Shown here one piece after another: positions 1 through 8,040 of a DNA stretch of 64,000 nt; the stretch's first letter is position 1, and each line of letters opens with the position of its first letter. This DNA comes from Bacillus licheniformis DSM 13 = ATCC 14580 (GTDB lineage: Bacteria; Bacillota; Bacilli; Bacillales; Bacillaceae). A model generated the notes under the pieces. It was given only the letters and a program-made list of their open reading frames with translations. It had not been told where the DNA came from and ran no database searches. The position numbers were made by a program, and so were the translations under genes. The stretch lies in assembly GCF_000011645.1 (NCBI RefSeq), contig NC_006270.3, forward strand, positions 2,849,501 through 2,913,500, written 5' to 3'.

Positions 1-1437
1 TAAGACCACGACCTTGATCGGAAGGTTCAGATCGTGAATAACAGACAGCTCCTGCAGCGTCATCTGGAATCCTCCGTCGCCGAGTATCGATACAACCGTC
101 GCATCCTTATCCGCAAGCTGTGCTCCGATTGCCGCCGGAAGTCCGAAGCCCATTGTGCCGAGCCCGCCGGAAGTGACCCATCTGTCGGCTTTTTGGAACT
201 GATAAAATTGCGCGGCCCACATTTGGTGCTGTCCGACGTCTGTTGTTACAATAGCTTCGCCCTTTGTATAGCGGTGGATATATTCGATCAGCTTCTGCGG
301 TTTGAATCCTTCTGTTTCATTTTCTTCATACCAGAGCGGATATTCGGTTTTCCATGCCGCAAGCTGCTTTTTCCACTCATCAGAAGCGCTCGGCTTGCCG
401 TTTTGCTTGATCAGCTCCGTCAGTACAAGCTTGCTGTCGCCGACAACCGGAATGTGCGTATGAACGTTTTTGCCGATTTCAGCCGGATCGATGTCAATGT
501 GAGCGACTTTCGCATATTTTGCAAAATGCTTCAAGTTCCCTGTGACCCGGTCATCAAACCTGGCACCGATGCTGATTAACAGATCGCTTTCATACAGAGC
601 CATGTTGGCCGCATACGTTCCGTGCATTCCGGCCATCCCGAGGAAAAGCGGATGATCGGCCGGAAATCCTCCCAAGCCTAACAGCGTATGTGCCACCGGA
701 ATCTGCTGCTGTTCGACATAATTTTTTAATTCTTCTGACGCTTTCCCGTGCAAGACGCCCGCACCCGCTAAAATAACCGGCTTTTTCGCTGCACTGACCG
801 CTTCCACAAGCTTTCTGATCTGCAGATAATTCGGTTCCTTCGTCGGCTGATAGCCCGGAAGGTGAATGTCGTGGTCATAGCGGAATTCTCCTTCTACAAC
901 GGCGATGTCTTTAGGAATATCGATTAAAACGGGGCCCGGTCTTCCTGTTGTTGCGATATGGAATGCTTCTTTAATAATTCTCGGCAAATCTTCGGCATTG
1001 CGTACCTGGTAGCTGTGCTTTGTAATCGGCATCGTAATTCCGATGACGTCCGCTTCTTGGAATGCGTCAGATCCGATAACCGATGTCGCAACCTGACCGG
1101 TGAATACGACGAGAGGCAATGAATCGATCATCGCGTCGGCCAGACCCGTTACAAGGTTGGTCGCTCCCGGTCCGGATGTAGCGATGACGACACCCGGTTT
1201 CCCGGAAATCCTTGCATATCCTTCGGCTGCGTGGATGGCGCCTTGTTCATGGCGCGTCAGCACATGAAACATTCCCGATCCGTAGAGTTTGTCATAAATC
1301 GGCAGGACCGCACCGCCCGGATACCCGTAGATCACTTCAACATTTTCCTGTTTTAAAGCCTCGATCAGCATTGACGCCCCTGCCATTGTTTGTGTACATT
1401 GGGCATTTTCAGCATCCAACTGTACATTCGTCCCCAT
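1..1437 (-). CDS. ilvB: Acetolactate synthase large subunit, 3' part cut off
   Basis: Catalytic subunit of acetohydroxyacid synthase, which condenses two pyruvates, or pyruvate with 2-oxobutyrate, in the first common step of valine, leucine and isoleucine synthesis. The window holds 479 codons of roughly 570. The N-terminal ThDP-binding domain shows YGYPGGAVLPIYD and the catalytic Glu in TRHEQGA. The central domain and the start of the C-terminal ThDP domain follow, with GDGGFQMTLQEL (GDG motif) near the edge. The ATG at 1437 follows an AGGAGGAA ribosome site. It is preceded by a T-box leader and, further upstream, by ilvE. By synteny ilvH, ilvC and leu genes should follow beyond position 1. 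Confidence 0.97.
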   Translation of the reverse strand, partial: MGTNVQLDAENAQCTQTMAGASMLIEALKQENVEVIYGYPGGAVLPIYDKLYGSGMFHVLTRHEQGAIHAAEGYARISGKPGVVIATSGPGATNLVTGLADAMIDSLPLVVFTGQVATSVIGSDAFQEADVIGITMPITKHSYQVRNAEDLPRIIKEAFHIATTGRPGPVLIDIPKDIAVVEGEFRYDHDIHLPGYQPTKEPNYLQIRKLVEAVSAAKKPVILAGAGVLHGKASEELKNYVEQQQIPVAHTLLGLGGFPADHPLFLGMAGMHGTYAANMALYESDLLISIGARFDDRVTGNLKHFAKYAKVAHIDIDPAEIGKNVHTHIPVVGDSKLVLTELIKQNGKPSASDEWKKQLAAWKTEYPLWYEENETEGFKPQKLIEYIHRYTKGEAIVTTDVGQHQMWAAQFYQFQKADRWVTSGGLGTMGFGLPAAIGAQLADKDATVVSILGDGGFQMTLQELSVIHDLNLPIKVVVL

Positions 1438-1549
1438 TTTTCTTCCTCCTTATCAAGTGATCATCATCACTGTTCATTCACAATTGTTTTTCAAAAAATA
1501 ATCAATATATATGTGCCGCAAAGCATGTATCCAATCTGCTTTTGCAGCT

Positions 1550-1860
1550 AAAAAAAGCCTTCCCGCCCACTGTTGACGCTGCACACCTTGCAGGCCAAAG
1601 GGGCGAAAAGGCTTTTCTTTCCGCGGTACCACCCTTGTTCGCGGCTTTTGAAAGCCGCCTTATGGATAATCGCTTATCCGGTTTAATAACGAGTGAACCT
1701 TCGTAATGTTCACCCGGCCAGCCCTACTAAACATGGAAATCGTTCAGACTGACACTCAGAGGGGAGTTCACAAGCGGAGGCCGTCACCGGTTCCCAGCAA
1801 TCCCGGCTCTCTGCAGGCGGCGTTTCCGCTGCTACTTATCCTCTTCAACGTTTATCTTTA
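1550..1860 (-). promoter_or_regulatory. T-box leader of the ilv-leu operon with terminator
   Basis: The interval between ilvE and ilvB, read on the minus strand, carries the conserved T-box core GGGTGGTACCGCGG (plus-strand positions about 1620-1636). Upstream are stem I elements with an AGAGAGCCGGG-like bulge region and a GCTGGGAACCGG segment. Downstream is a strong terminator (about 1553-1616) whose stem is AAGCCTT...AAGGCTT followed by a T run. T-box leaders sense uncharged tRNA and prevent termination. A CTC (Leu) triplet lies in the expected specifier area, which agrees with known ilv-leu leaders, but I did not fold it. The leader starts almost at the ilvE stop codon, so any dedicated promoter must lie within the 3' end of ilvE. 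Confidence 0.93.
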
Positions 1861-1861
1861 T

Positions 1862-2776
1862 TCAGCTGACACTTAAGCTTTGATCTTTGAGGCTGACTTT
1901 TAACCCTTCACGGACGACGCGCTCGCGGAACTTTTCAAGCATCCGGTTTGTGTGGACTCCCGGTTTGCCGTCCCCGATCTTGCGGCCGTCAACTTTTACG
2001 ACCGCGATGACTTCTGCAGCCGTTCCGGTTAAAAACACTTCCTCGGCTGTGTATACGTCATGGCGGGTAAACGGCTCTTCTTTCACTTCATAGCCGAGCT
2101 CTCGCGCTATTTCGATGATGGCATTCCGGGTGATTCCTTCAAGCGCTCCGATATAGCCCGGAGGCGTCAAGAGCTTTCCGTTTTTATAAATAAATACGTT
2201 ATCCGCAGACCCTTCGGCGACATAGCCTTGATCATTGAGCATGAGCGCTTCCGTCACACCCGCCATATGCGCCTCGATCCGGACAAGAATATTGTTTAAG
2301 TAGTTCAGCGATTTTACTTTAGGGCTCAGCACATCGGGTCTGTTCCTTCTTGTCGGAACCGTAACAATGTCAATCCCCGTTTCATATAAATGTTTCGGGA
2401 ATATTGCCAATGGTTCGACAATTATGATGACACTCGGGTTTGAACAATTGTTTGGATCGAGTCCGAGGTCACCTGCTCCTCTTGAAACGACCAAGCGGAT
2501 GTAAGCGTCTTTCAGCCCGTTTTTTTCGACTGTTTTGAGTACGTGCTGTGTCAGTTCTTCCTGTGGATATGGAATCTCCAGCATGATCGATCTCGCAGAA
2601 TCGTAGAGGCGGTCCATGTGCTCTTGCATTCTGAAGATGTTGCCGTCGTATACCCTGATCCCTTCAAACACGCCGTCCCCGTATAAAAATCCGTGATCAT
2701 AGACTGATATTTTAGCGTCTTCTTTTTTAACGAGTTTGTCGTTTAGGAAGATCCACTGGTCTTTCTGGTCCCCCAT
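1862..2776 (-). CDS. ilvE: Branched-chain amino acid aminotransferase (class IV, PLP)
   Basis: A 304-residue fold-type IV aminotransferase that interconverts branched-chain 2-oxo acids and Leu/Ile/Val using glutamate. Visible family features are DHGFLYGDGVFEGIRVY near residues 27-43, the PLP lysine in SPKVKSLNYLNN, EALMLNDQGYVAEGSADNVF, and LTGTAAEVIAV near the C-terminus. The length is typical of the short IlvE class. It precedes the T-box and ilvB in the same direction. B. subtilis 168 keeps its aminotransferases (ybgE, ywaA) elsewhere, so this arrangement couples the last step to the first. ilvE itself lies upstream of the T-box, so it escapes tRNA-dependent attenuation. D-amino acid aminotransferase is the nearest alternative, but the length and motifs favour IlvE. 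Confidence 0.93.
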   Translation of the reverse strand: MGDQKDQWIFLNDKLVKKEDAKISVYDHGFLYGDGVFEGIRVYDGNIFRMQEHMDRLYDSARSIMLEIPYPQEELTQHVLKTVEKNGLKDAYIRLVVSRGAGDLGLDPNNCSNPSVIIIVEPLAIFPKHLYETGIDIVTVPTRRNRPDVLSPKVKSLNYLNNILVRIEAHMAGVTEALMLNDQGYVAEGSADNVFIYKNGKLLTPPGYIGALEGITRNAIIEIARELGYEVKEEPFTRHDVYTAEEVFLTGTAAEVIAVVKVDGRKIGDGKPGVHTNRMLEKFRERVVREGLKVSLKDQSLSVS

Positions 2777-2986
2777 CCCTCTAGCACACCTTTCTGTTGT
2801 AAATGAACGCTTTAAACGATTAAAAATTCATGATGCGGGAACCCGTTTTCCCGCTGTCATTCCCGGGAAAGATGAAAAGTTTTCAAGTGATTTGTTCTTT
2901 TGTTTGAACTCATATTACGCCCCTTTACATGCAGTGTCAACCGTATTTTTTAAAATTATTAGACAATTTTGATTAATCAATCTACT

Positions 2987-3001
2987 TGTATACGCTTACA
3001 T
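2987..3001 (-). promoter_or_regulatory. Candidate cre site (CcpA) upstream of ilvE
   Basis: The minus strand reads ATGTAAGCGTATACA, which fits the catabolite-responsive element consensus WTGNAANCGNWNNCW at every defined position. It lies about 210 bp upstream of the ilvE start codon. CcpA is known to activate ilv-leu expression in B. subtilis through an upstream cre, so a role here is plausible, but promoter position was not established. Confidence 0.5.
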
Positions 3002-3044
3002 GATTGATATAAAAGGAAATGTAAAATTGAAAAACAATTTAAAA

Positions 3045-3078
3045 TTTTTTATGTAATCTATAAAGATTACATAAAAAA
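3045..3078. repeat. Perfect 15-bp inverted repeat in the ilvE / small-gene intergenic region
   Basis: TTTTTTATGTAATCT at 3045-3059 is followed by a 4-nt loop and its exact reverse complement at 3064-3078. It lies in the 458-bp gap between the divergent ilvE and the small gene at 3235. The symmetrical A/T ends could act as a bidirectional weak terminator or as an operator. The rest of the gap (2777-3234) is AT-rich, and I see no further gene in it. Confidence 0.6.
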
Positions 3079-3234
3079 ACTGGCGTTTTATACAGTTTTG
3101 TTAGATTTTATCCCGACAATTTTTTATACTTTCATCCCCGCCGGTTAGATTTTTTGCCACATATATGTACAGACTCCATTTTACGATTTTTTTACATAAA
3201 CTGGTGTTAATCAAAAAAGAAACAGGTGAATATG

Positions 3235-3462
3235 ATGTACCGCACTTTTCCTGCGCACTCTGTTCCCCGCGTGCGCCAATACCCGGGATACTTCGGCTAC
3301 CCGGTTACTTATGTCTATAATCCTTCAGCACACGGGCCATATACCTATTATCCGTACGGCGGGGTGTTCACCACTCCGACGCTCGGATTCGGCATCGGCT
3401 ACCCGGGAATTTCCGTTCCGGCTGTACACGCCTTTACCGGTGGATTCAGAGACAATGAATAA
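3235..3462 (+). CDS. Small Tyr/Pro/Gly-rich protein of unknown function
   Basis: About 75 residues, rich in Tyr, Pro and Gly, with segments such as GYPVTYVYNPSAHGPYTYY. There are no cysteines, signal peptide or membrane segment. Three in-frame starts lie close together (GTG 3226, ATG 3232, ATG 3235). The ribosome site AGGTGA fits ATG 3235 best. It is divergent from ilvE and convergent with gdhA, with a shared terminator right after the stop. The composition resembles small spore-surface proteins of bacilli, but I recognise no family and this is only an impression. Confidence 0.6.
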   Translation: MYRTFPAHSVPRVRQYPGYFGYPVTYVYNPSAHGPYTYYPYGGVFTTPTLGFGIGYPGISVPAVHAFTGGFRDNE

Positions 3463-3469
3463 AGCACAA

Positions 3470-3500
3470 AAAAAGAGAGGGCATCATGCTCTCTCTTTTT
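3470..3500. terminator. Bidirectional terminator between the small gene and gdhA
   Basis: AAAAGAGAG and CTCTCTTTT arms around a GC-containing loop, flanked by A and T runs on both sides. It serves both convergent genes. Confidence 0.85.
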
Positions 3501-3504
3501 ACCG

Positions 3505-4887
3505 TTAAACGACTCCCTGAGCGATCATCGCATCCGCCACTTTGATAAATCCGGCTATATTGCAGCCGTCGAGCAGATTTCCGGGCCGTCCGTATTCTGA
3601 AGCCGCTTCAACGCTTCTCTTGTGAATATCAGCCATGATCGCCCTGAGCTTCGCATCCGTTTCTTCCGCCGTCCAGTGAAGCCGTGCGCTGTTCTGCGCC
3701 ATTTCGAGCGCTGAAACGGCTACACCGCCGGCATTTGCAGCCTTAGCCGGTCCGAATAGAACTCCCGCATCCAAAAAGCGTTTGACGGCGCCCTCTTCAG
3801 ACGGCATATTTGCTCCTTCTCCGACAGCTTTGACCCCATTTGAAATGAGCACTTCGGCCGCCTCTTCGTCAATTTCGTTCTGGGTCGCGCACGGAAGCGC
3901 GATATCGCATGGAATAGACCAAATGCCGGTACATCCCTCGAAATAGTGTGCTTCCGGATGCTCGCTGACATACTCGCGAATCCTTCCGTTCCCGTCTTCT
4001 TTGAGCCGCTTCACCGTCTCAAGACAGATGCCTTTTTCGTCATAGACATAGCCGTCAGAATCGCTGCAGGCCACCACCTTCGCACCGAATTGAGCGGCTT
4101 TTTCCATCGCGTACAGCGCCACATTCCCTGAACCGGAGACGACAACGGTGCTGTTTTCAAAGCGCATCCCCTGATCCTTCAGCATTTCTTCCACGAAATA
4201 AACCAGACCGTACCCTGTCGCTTCTTTCCTCGTTAAACTGCCCCCGTATTCAAGGCCTTTGCCTGTTAACACGCCTGCATCATAGCGGCCCCGAATCTTT
4301 TTATACTGTCCGAACATAAACCCGACTTCCCTTGCTCCGACACCAATATCGCCGGCAGGGATATCCGTGTCCGGTCCGATATGTCTGTACAGTTCATTCA
4401 TGAAGCTCTGCGTAAAACTCATAATCTCCCTGTCCGATTTGCCCTTCGGATCAAAATCAGCCCCGCCTTTTCCGCCTCCGATCGGCAGTCCGGTCAAAGA
4501 ATTTTTAAAAATCTGCTCAAAACCCAAAAATTTAATAATGCTCGCGTTCACAGAAGGGTGAAAGCGGATGCCGCCTTTATACGGACCGATTGCACTGTTA
4601 AATTGAACCCGGAACCCTCGGTTAACCCGGATATTGCCTTCATCATCGACCCACGGCACCCTGAAGGTGATCATCCGTTCCGGCTCTGCGATCCTCTCAA
4701 GAATGCGGTGTTCGATATACTTTGGATGCCTTGCCAATACAGGGACAAGGGAATCAAATATTTCCTTTACAGCTTGAAGAAATTCGCTTTCGTAAAAATT
4801 TCGCTTCTGTACTGTCTCGTATGCTTGTGTCACATAATCTCTCGCCGTCTGGAAATTTGTTTGCTCCATTTTTTCTAGCGTATGCAC
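3505..4887 (-). CDS. gdhA: NADP-specific glutamate dehydrogenase
   Basis: A 460-residue hexameric-type glutamate dehydrogenase that aminates 2-oxoglutarate with ammonia. The N-terminal catalytic domain has GPYKGGIRFHPSV, the catalytic lysine context LPIGGGKGGADFDPKGK, and DIPAGDIGVGAREVGFM. The Rossmann domain has VVVSGSGNVA near residue 240, followed by an Asp-containing S-D-S motif after the second strand. The C-terminal glutamate-binding region includes EGANMPS and AANAGGVAVSALEMAQNS. The motif set and length match the anabolic NADP class rather than the catabolic RocG/GudB class. Translation probably begins at the GTG at 4887 (MHTLEKMEQ), with GGGAG upstream. An ATG seven codons inside has no good ribosome site. 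Confidence 0.95.
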   Translation of the reverse strand: MHTLEKMEQTNFQTARDYVTQAYETVQKRNFYESEFLQAVKEIFDSLVPVLARHPKYIEHRILERIAEPERMITFRVPWVDDEGNIRVNRGFRVQFNSAIGPYKGGIRFHPSVNASIIKFLGFEQIFKNSLTGLPIGGGKGGADFDPKGKSDREIMSFTQSFMNELYRHIGPDTDIPAGDIGVGAREVGFMFGQYKKIRGRYDAGVLTGKGLEYGGSLTRKEATGYGLVYFVEEMLKDQGMRFENSTVVVSGSGNVALYAMEKAAQFGAKVVACSDSDGYVYDEKGICLETVKRLKEDGNGRIREYVSEHPEAHYFEGCTGIWSIPCDIALPCATQNEIDEEAAEVLISNGVKAVGEGANMPSEEGAVKRFLDAGVLFGPAKAANAGGVAVSALEMAQNSARLHWTAEETDAKLRAIMADIHKRSVEAASEYGRPGNLLDGCNIAGFIKVADAMIAQGVV

Positions 4888-4929
4888 CTTTTTTCAGCTC
4901 CCTTTCTAAAATAAAAGCAGAACGAACAT

Positions 4930-4946
4930 TGTAAGATTTTCTCTCA
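4930..4946 (+). promoter_or_regulatory. Candidate TnrA-type box upstream of gdhA
   Basis: TGTAAGATTTTCTCTCA differs at one position from the TnrA consensus TGTNANAWWWTMTNACA and lies 43 bp upstream of the gdhA start codon. The same stretch also forms a spaced inverted repeat, TTGTAAGATTT with AAATTTTACAA ending near 4961. Nitrogen control of gdhA would make biological sense, but this is inference. The remainder of the gap (4888-5299) shows no gene. Confidence 0.4.
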
Positions 4947-5299
4947 TGGTAAATTTTACAACCAATGCCCCATTTACATCAATCTGGAAAACAGATAAAA
5001 CCATTGCTGAATTGAGATGTATAACAAAAAGCGAGAATAGACGGGTCATAAGATAGAAGGACAGCTCTTAAAAGCTGAGGAGAAAAGGACCAATAAACCA
5101 TAAAATACCACTTTATCTGACAGGTTCTTTCTGTACAAAATGTCTATTTTCTTTGTGATCGGCGCATTTCCCCCCTTGTACTCCCGGCAGAGAATGAGCA
5201 TCTTATCCCGTTTTTAAAATGAAACCTACTGCATACAAAACGAAAACACATAGCTCCCCTTTTTCATGGCAACAATAAAACTAAAACAGGGGTGATCTG

Positions 5300-5554
5300 A
5301 TGGACGACAAAAAAGAAATGTCGAACGTTGAAACGCAAAGAAACTTTTTAACAGCTGAAGAATTTCCTGAAGGTGCGTATGGAGCTGCACAGGGCAAAGA
5401 CGAGCCCGTTGAGAACAAAAGCACGCCATGGAAGGAAGGCCAGCAATACTACAGCAATTTCGCATACGAATTCCGCAATCTTCATCAAGGAACGCCGCGT
5501 CAATATCCCGGAGCGCATCCAACCCATGACGAAGAGGATCAAAACGAGGAATGA
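5300..5554 (+). CDS. Small hydrophilic acidic protein, unknown function
   Basis: 84 residues, charged, with an acidic tail HPTHDEEDQNEE and a central aromatic stretch GQQYYSNFAYEFRN. No signal peptide, membrane span or known motif is visible. The ATG at 5300 is preceded by AGGGGTGA at good spacing. It is a single gene with its own terminator, convergent with the Gln-rich gene. CATACAAA, about 70 bp upstream, resembles a mother-cell sigma -10 element, so a sporulation role is possible but unproven. Confidence 0.65.
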   Translation: MDDKKEMSNVETQRNFLTAEEFPEGAYGAAQGKDEPVENKSTPWKEGQQYYSNFAYEFRNLHQGTPRQYPGAHPTHDEEDQNEE

Positions 5555-5561
5555 CCGATAT

Positions 5562-5589
5562 AAAAAAGAGCCGTGCTAAACGGCTCTTT
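5562..5589. terminator. Terminator between two convergent small genes
   Basis: GAGCCGT, a short loop and ACGGCTC, with A and T runs on either side. It can serve both directions. Confidence 0.8.
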
Positions 5590-5597
5590 ACAGCTTT

Positions 5598-6089
5598 TTA
5601 TTGTAGAGGCTGTTGAAAATTTTGATTTTGCTGCTGGTTTTGTTGATTTTGCTGACCCTGTTGTCCTTGTTGCCCTTGCTGGTTAAATGACTGCTGCGCC
5701 TGCTGAAGCGCCTGGCTCATTTGGTTCATGGCCTGGTTTGTCTGGATCCCTTGAAGAGCCTGATTCAGCTGCTGGACAGCCTGCTGAATGCTTTGCTGAA
5801 TTTGCTGATCCGTCTGCTGCATTTGCTGCTGAGATTGGGAGCTGAACTGCTGAATTTGCTGTTTCAGCTGATTGATTCCCTGGCTCAATTGAGAGCTCTG
5901 CTGGCCGCTTTGGCCCTGCTGCTGTGACCCCATTTGATTAACAGTTTGCTCCAGCTGGGCAAGCTGCTGCTGGATGTTTCCGAATTCCTGAGCAAGTTCG
6001 GTATCTGTGATGTTGGCCCCGAGCAGCTGCTCATGCTTTTGTTTTTGTTGCTTCTGCTTTTGCTGCTGATTTTGCTGTTGTTTTGTCAT
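5598..6089 (-). CDS. Glutamine-rich, coat-like protein (YsnD position)
   Basis: A 163-residue protein that is largely glutamine, with repeated QQQ, QGQQGQQ and QNQQ tracts and an amphipathic middle (LAQEFGNIQQQLAQLEQTV) likely to form a coiled coil. The start is placed at the ATG at 6089 (MTKQQQN), which has a perfect AGGAGG upstream. A longer reading from 6134 lacks one. Its place between the ilv operon and the ysnB-ysnA-rph block matches ysnD of B. subtilis, annotated as a spore coat protein. That identification rests on synteny and composition only. Confidence 0.7.
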   Translation of the reverse strand: MTKQQQNQQQKQKQQKQKHEQLLGANITDTELAQEFGNIQQQLAQLEQTVNQMGSQQQGQSGQQSSQLSQGINQLKQQIQQFSSQSQQQMQQTDQQIQQSIQQAVQQLNQALQGIQTNQAMNQMSQALQQAQQSFNQQGQQGQQGQQNQQNQQQNQNFQQPLQ

Positions 6090-6187
6090 TACAACATCCT
6101 CCTTAAAATTGATCACACCCTTTAGCTTTTTCATTTTGTTTGAAATGATGAAAGGGAATTTTTAGGATGTTGTTGTTTTGCAACACC

Positions 6188-6231
6188 AAAAGCCTCAAAC
6201 CCTTGTATGCCAAGAAGTTTGAGGCTTTTTT
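6188..6231. terminator. Hairpin following the tRNA-Arg remnant
   Basis: AAAAGCCTCAAAC and GTTTGAGGCTTTTTT form a 13-bp stem with a 16-nt loop. It directly follows the displaced tRNA 3' end (minus strand), so it is probably the original terminator of the host tRNA-Arg gene. It would also stop plus-strand transcription. Confidence 0.75.
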
Positions 6232-6237
6232 CAGTGA

Positions 6238-6328
6238 CGTCCCAGGGGAGATTCGAACTCCAGACCGATGGCTTAGAAGGCCGATGACCCTTATGGACAG
6301 CATGTGACACCACTTAACCGAAAGCCCA
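6238..6328 (-). pseudogene. tRNA-Arg 3'-half remnant: left attachment-site copy of the island
   Basis: Positions 6235-6286 repeat the T arm, variable loop and anticodon arm of the intact tRNA-Arg at 16811-16884 with about four mismatches. One mismatch, together with a change on the opposite side, alters the anticodon stem. The 5' half does not match the functional tRNA and cannot form the acceptor stem, although it has a D-loop-like GGTTAAGTGG. This is the expected scar of integration into the 3' end of a tRNA gene: the element restores a full tRNA at one end and displaces the old 3' half to the other. Confidence 0.85.
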
Positions 6329-6383
6329 TGATATCAAGGTTCTTTGCTCTTTTTTGTTTTCTGGAGGAACGAAAAATACCTGA

Positions 6384-6416
6384 TTGGGAGCGAATCCGCT
6401 CCCCGCTCGCTCCCAA
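6384..6416 (+). terminator. Inverted repeat at the left edge of the prophage remnant
   Basis: TTGGGAGCGA and TCGCTCCCAA with a 13-nt loop, followed by TTTT. No plus-strand gene feeds it, so it may be a leftover of deleted phage sequence. Confidence 0.5.
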
Positions 6417-6424
6417 TTTTCCAA

Positions 6425-6741
6425 TTAATTCGTAAGTTTAAAAAGTGGACATTCGTTCCCCTGTTGCCAAAAGCAAAATCCAGGTTTTACATCATCTCCG
6501 TTAATATCAAAGGTGTACTCTACATCAAAACCAAAAACCGAGAATATTTGGTCTTATAGGCATGGATGCACTGCTGCAGGATCGTTGAATACTCTGCGGT
6601 GCTTTTCAATTCCTTCAAACTATAAGGCGGCTCGATGATGTCATTTCCTTTATAGTCGAATTGATCTTCGTAAATCTGTTTGGTCGTTTCACTTGGGGCA
6701 TTTGCCTTGAACACGGTGGCTTTCACAGATTGTTGAGCCAT
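6425..6741 (-). pseudogene. Phage portal protein, truncated N-terminus (PBSX XkdE-like)
   Basis: It begins three bases after the large terminase, the normal place for a portal gene. The first 60 codons read like PBSX-type portals (KATVFKANAP, IIEPPYSLKELKSTAE, STILQQCIHAYK). The reading then breaks. Removing one A from an AAA run and one T from a TTTTT run near 6530-6550 restores NILGFGFDVEYTFDING. Homology stops soon after at a TAA at 6425, only 100 bp from the attachment scar. Portals are normally over 400 residues, so most of the gene and all downstream head and tail genes are deleted. Confidence 0.75.
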
Positions 6742-6744
6742 GCT

Positions 6745-8040
6745 TTACCTCCTCTCTCTATTTGGCCGCTGCCGGATTTTCGGTTTCTCCTTCAGATCGG
6801 TGACCTCGTAATCATCGAGGGCATACCAGATGGCCGAAAGAGTGTGGGGATCGATCTTGAATTCATCTTCAATGATGCTACCCAGCTTGTCCTTTTTATA
6901 GGTCAGCGGCTTGAGTTCAAAAATGGTGTTCCTGCATTGGCCGGAACAAATGATCTTTTTAAACCGCTTGATCTTTTTCGTATACTGCAGGCGCGAACCC
7001 TGGTACTTATGAGCTCCCACCATATTGAAACCCTGCTGCCGGAAATACTGAATCGTTTTAGGCTCCGCTGAATCAGCTTTGATAAGCTCTTGGGTGTTCT
7101 TAAATTCTTGGAGCTCCTCTGCTGTCCTGTCATCCGTCATTCCTCTTTTGTAATACTCCCAATAGATATAGAGGTACTTTTTCTTATGATCCACCGCAAG
7201 CCGGACAACGGCGTTATAGGATTCTTCAAAACCAAAGTCCATTCCTACCCGCTTGATGGGGCAGTCAATGTTCGAGACGGCCTGCATTACTTCATCGTGT
7301 GGCCACTCTTCAAGCTGAGGAAAAACCCGAACCCCATTCACGCCAAAATGACCTTTCCTGGCGATGCGGTAAAGGTCTGGATCGTATTCTTTCAGTTCAT
7401 CCAGCTGCCTTACATAGCTTTCTGGCAGAAACAAATTATCTTCCGCCGTGGAATGATGATAGTATGTGTCATTTAAGACGATCGTTCGCTTTTCGTACAG
7501 CTCCTTATCATCTAGGACAAATCGATTGTTCAGATCGTCTTTAAAGAAATGCTTGTATGTCCAGTTGTCTTCCCCGACCGGGTTCGTGGAAAAAATCATA
7601 TGAAGCGGCAGTGTAGGATGCCGCAGACGGCCGAGAAGCTCTTTAAAGCCTTCATATTTGACCTCTGAACATTCCTCAATCCATATTATTGAGATGTTGT
7701 TGATCGATTTCAGTTTGGCCGGTTTGTCCAGCCCCTTGAAGATGATCCGGCTGCCATTTGGGAACCTGACTTGCATCGGAGATGTCATACACCTCACAAT
7801 ATGATCAATCTCTAAGTCATTGATGATCCCTTCAAAATGAGAGAATGTAGAATCCCGATGAGTGTCGTACACTTCACGAATGACTAAGACTGTCCGTTTT
7901 TCTTCAAGAAGCTTCAAAATGAGCTTGAGAGCAATGTGATAGCTTTTGGATGATCCGTAACCGCCAACGAGCAGCTGAAATTTTTGGTTCCAGTCAAAGA
8001 GAAAATCTTCAAAATGCGGATTGACTTCTTTTACCGTCAT
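6745..8040 (-). CDS. terL: Phage terminase large subunit (PBSX XtmB family)
   Basis: 431 residues, full length for the PBSX/phage_term_2 family, the ATPase-nuclease motor that packages DNA. Walker A is LLVGGYGSSKSYH near residue 25 and Walker B is ISIIWIEECSEV near residue 120. A C-terminal RNase H-like nuclease domain starts near 265 with VGMDFGFEESYNAVV and continues with LIKADSAEPKTIQYF. The start overlaps the end of the small terminase gene by 4 bp (ATGA), the normal arrangement. It is the only intact late phage gene in the island. Without portal and capsid genes it cannot support packaging on its own. Confidence 0.93.
   Translation of the reverse strand: MTVKEVNPHFEDFLFDWNQKFQLLVGGYGSSKSYHIALKLILKLLEEKRTVLVIREVYDTHRDSTFSHFEGIINDLEIDHIVRCMTSPMQVRFPNGSRIIFKGLDKPAKLKSINNISIIWIEECSEVKYEGFKELLGRLRHPTLPLHMIFSTNPVGEDNWTYKHFFKDDLNNRFVLDDKELYEKRTIVLNDTYYHHSTAEDNLFLPESYVRQLDELKEYDPDLYRIARKGHFGVNGVRVFPQLEEWPHDEVMQAVSNIDCPIKRVGMDFGFEESYNAVVRLAVDHKKKYLYIYWEYYKRGMTDDRTAEELQEFKNTQELIKADSAEPKTIQYFRQQGFNMVGAHKYQGSRLQYTKKIKRFKKIICSGQCRNTIFELKPLTYKKDKLGSIIEDEFKIDPHTLSAIWYALDDYEVTDLKEKPKIRQRPNRERR

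Noticed and set aside
5598..6089. Repetitive Gln region as a CRISPR or DNA repeat array
   Set aside because: The repetition is codon-level (CAG/CAA runs) without regular repeat-spacer structure; it is a low-complexity coding region.
6103..6313. Two overlapping minus-strand frames across the tRNA remnant
   Set aside because: They run through the tRNA-derived sequence and the terminator hairpin and have no start signals.
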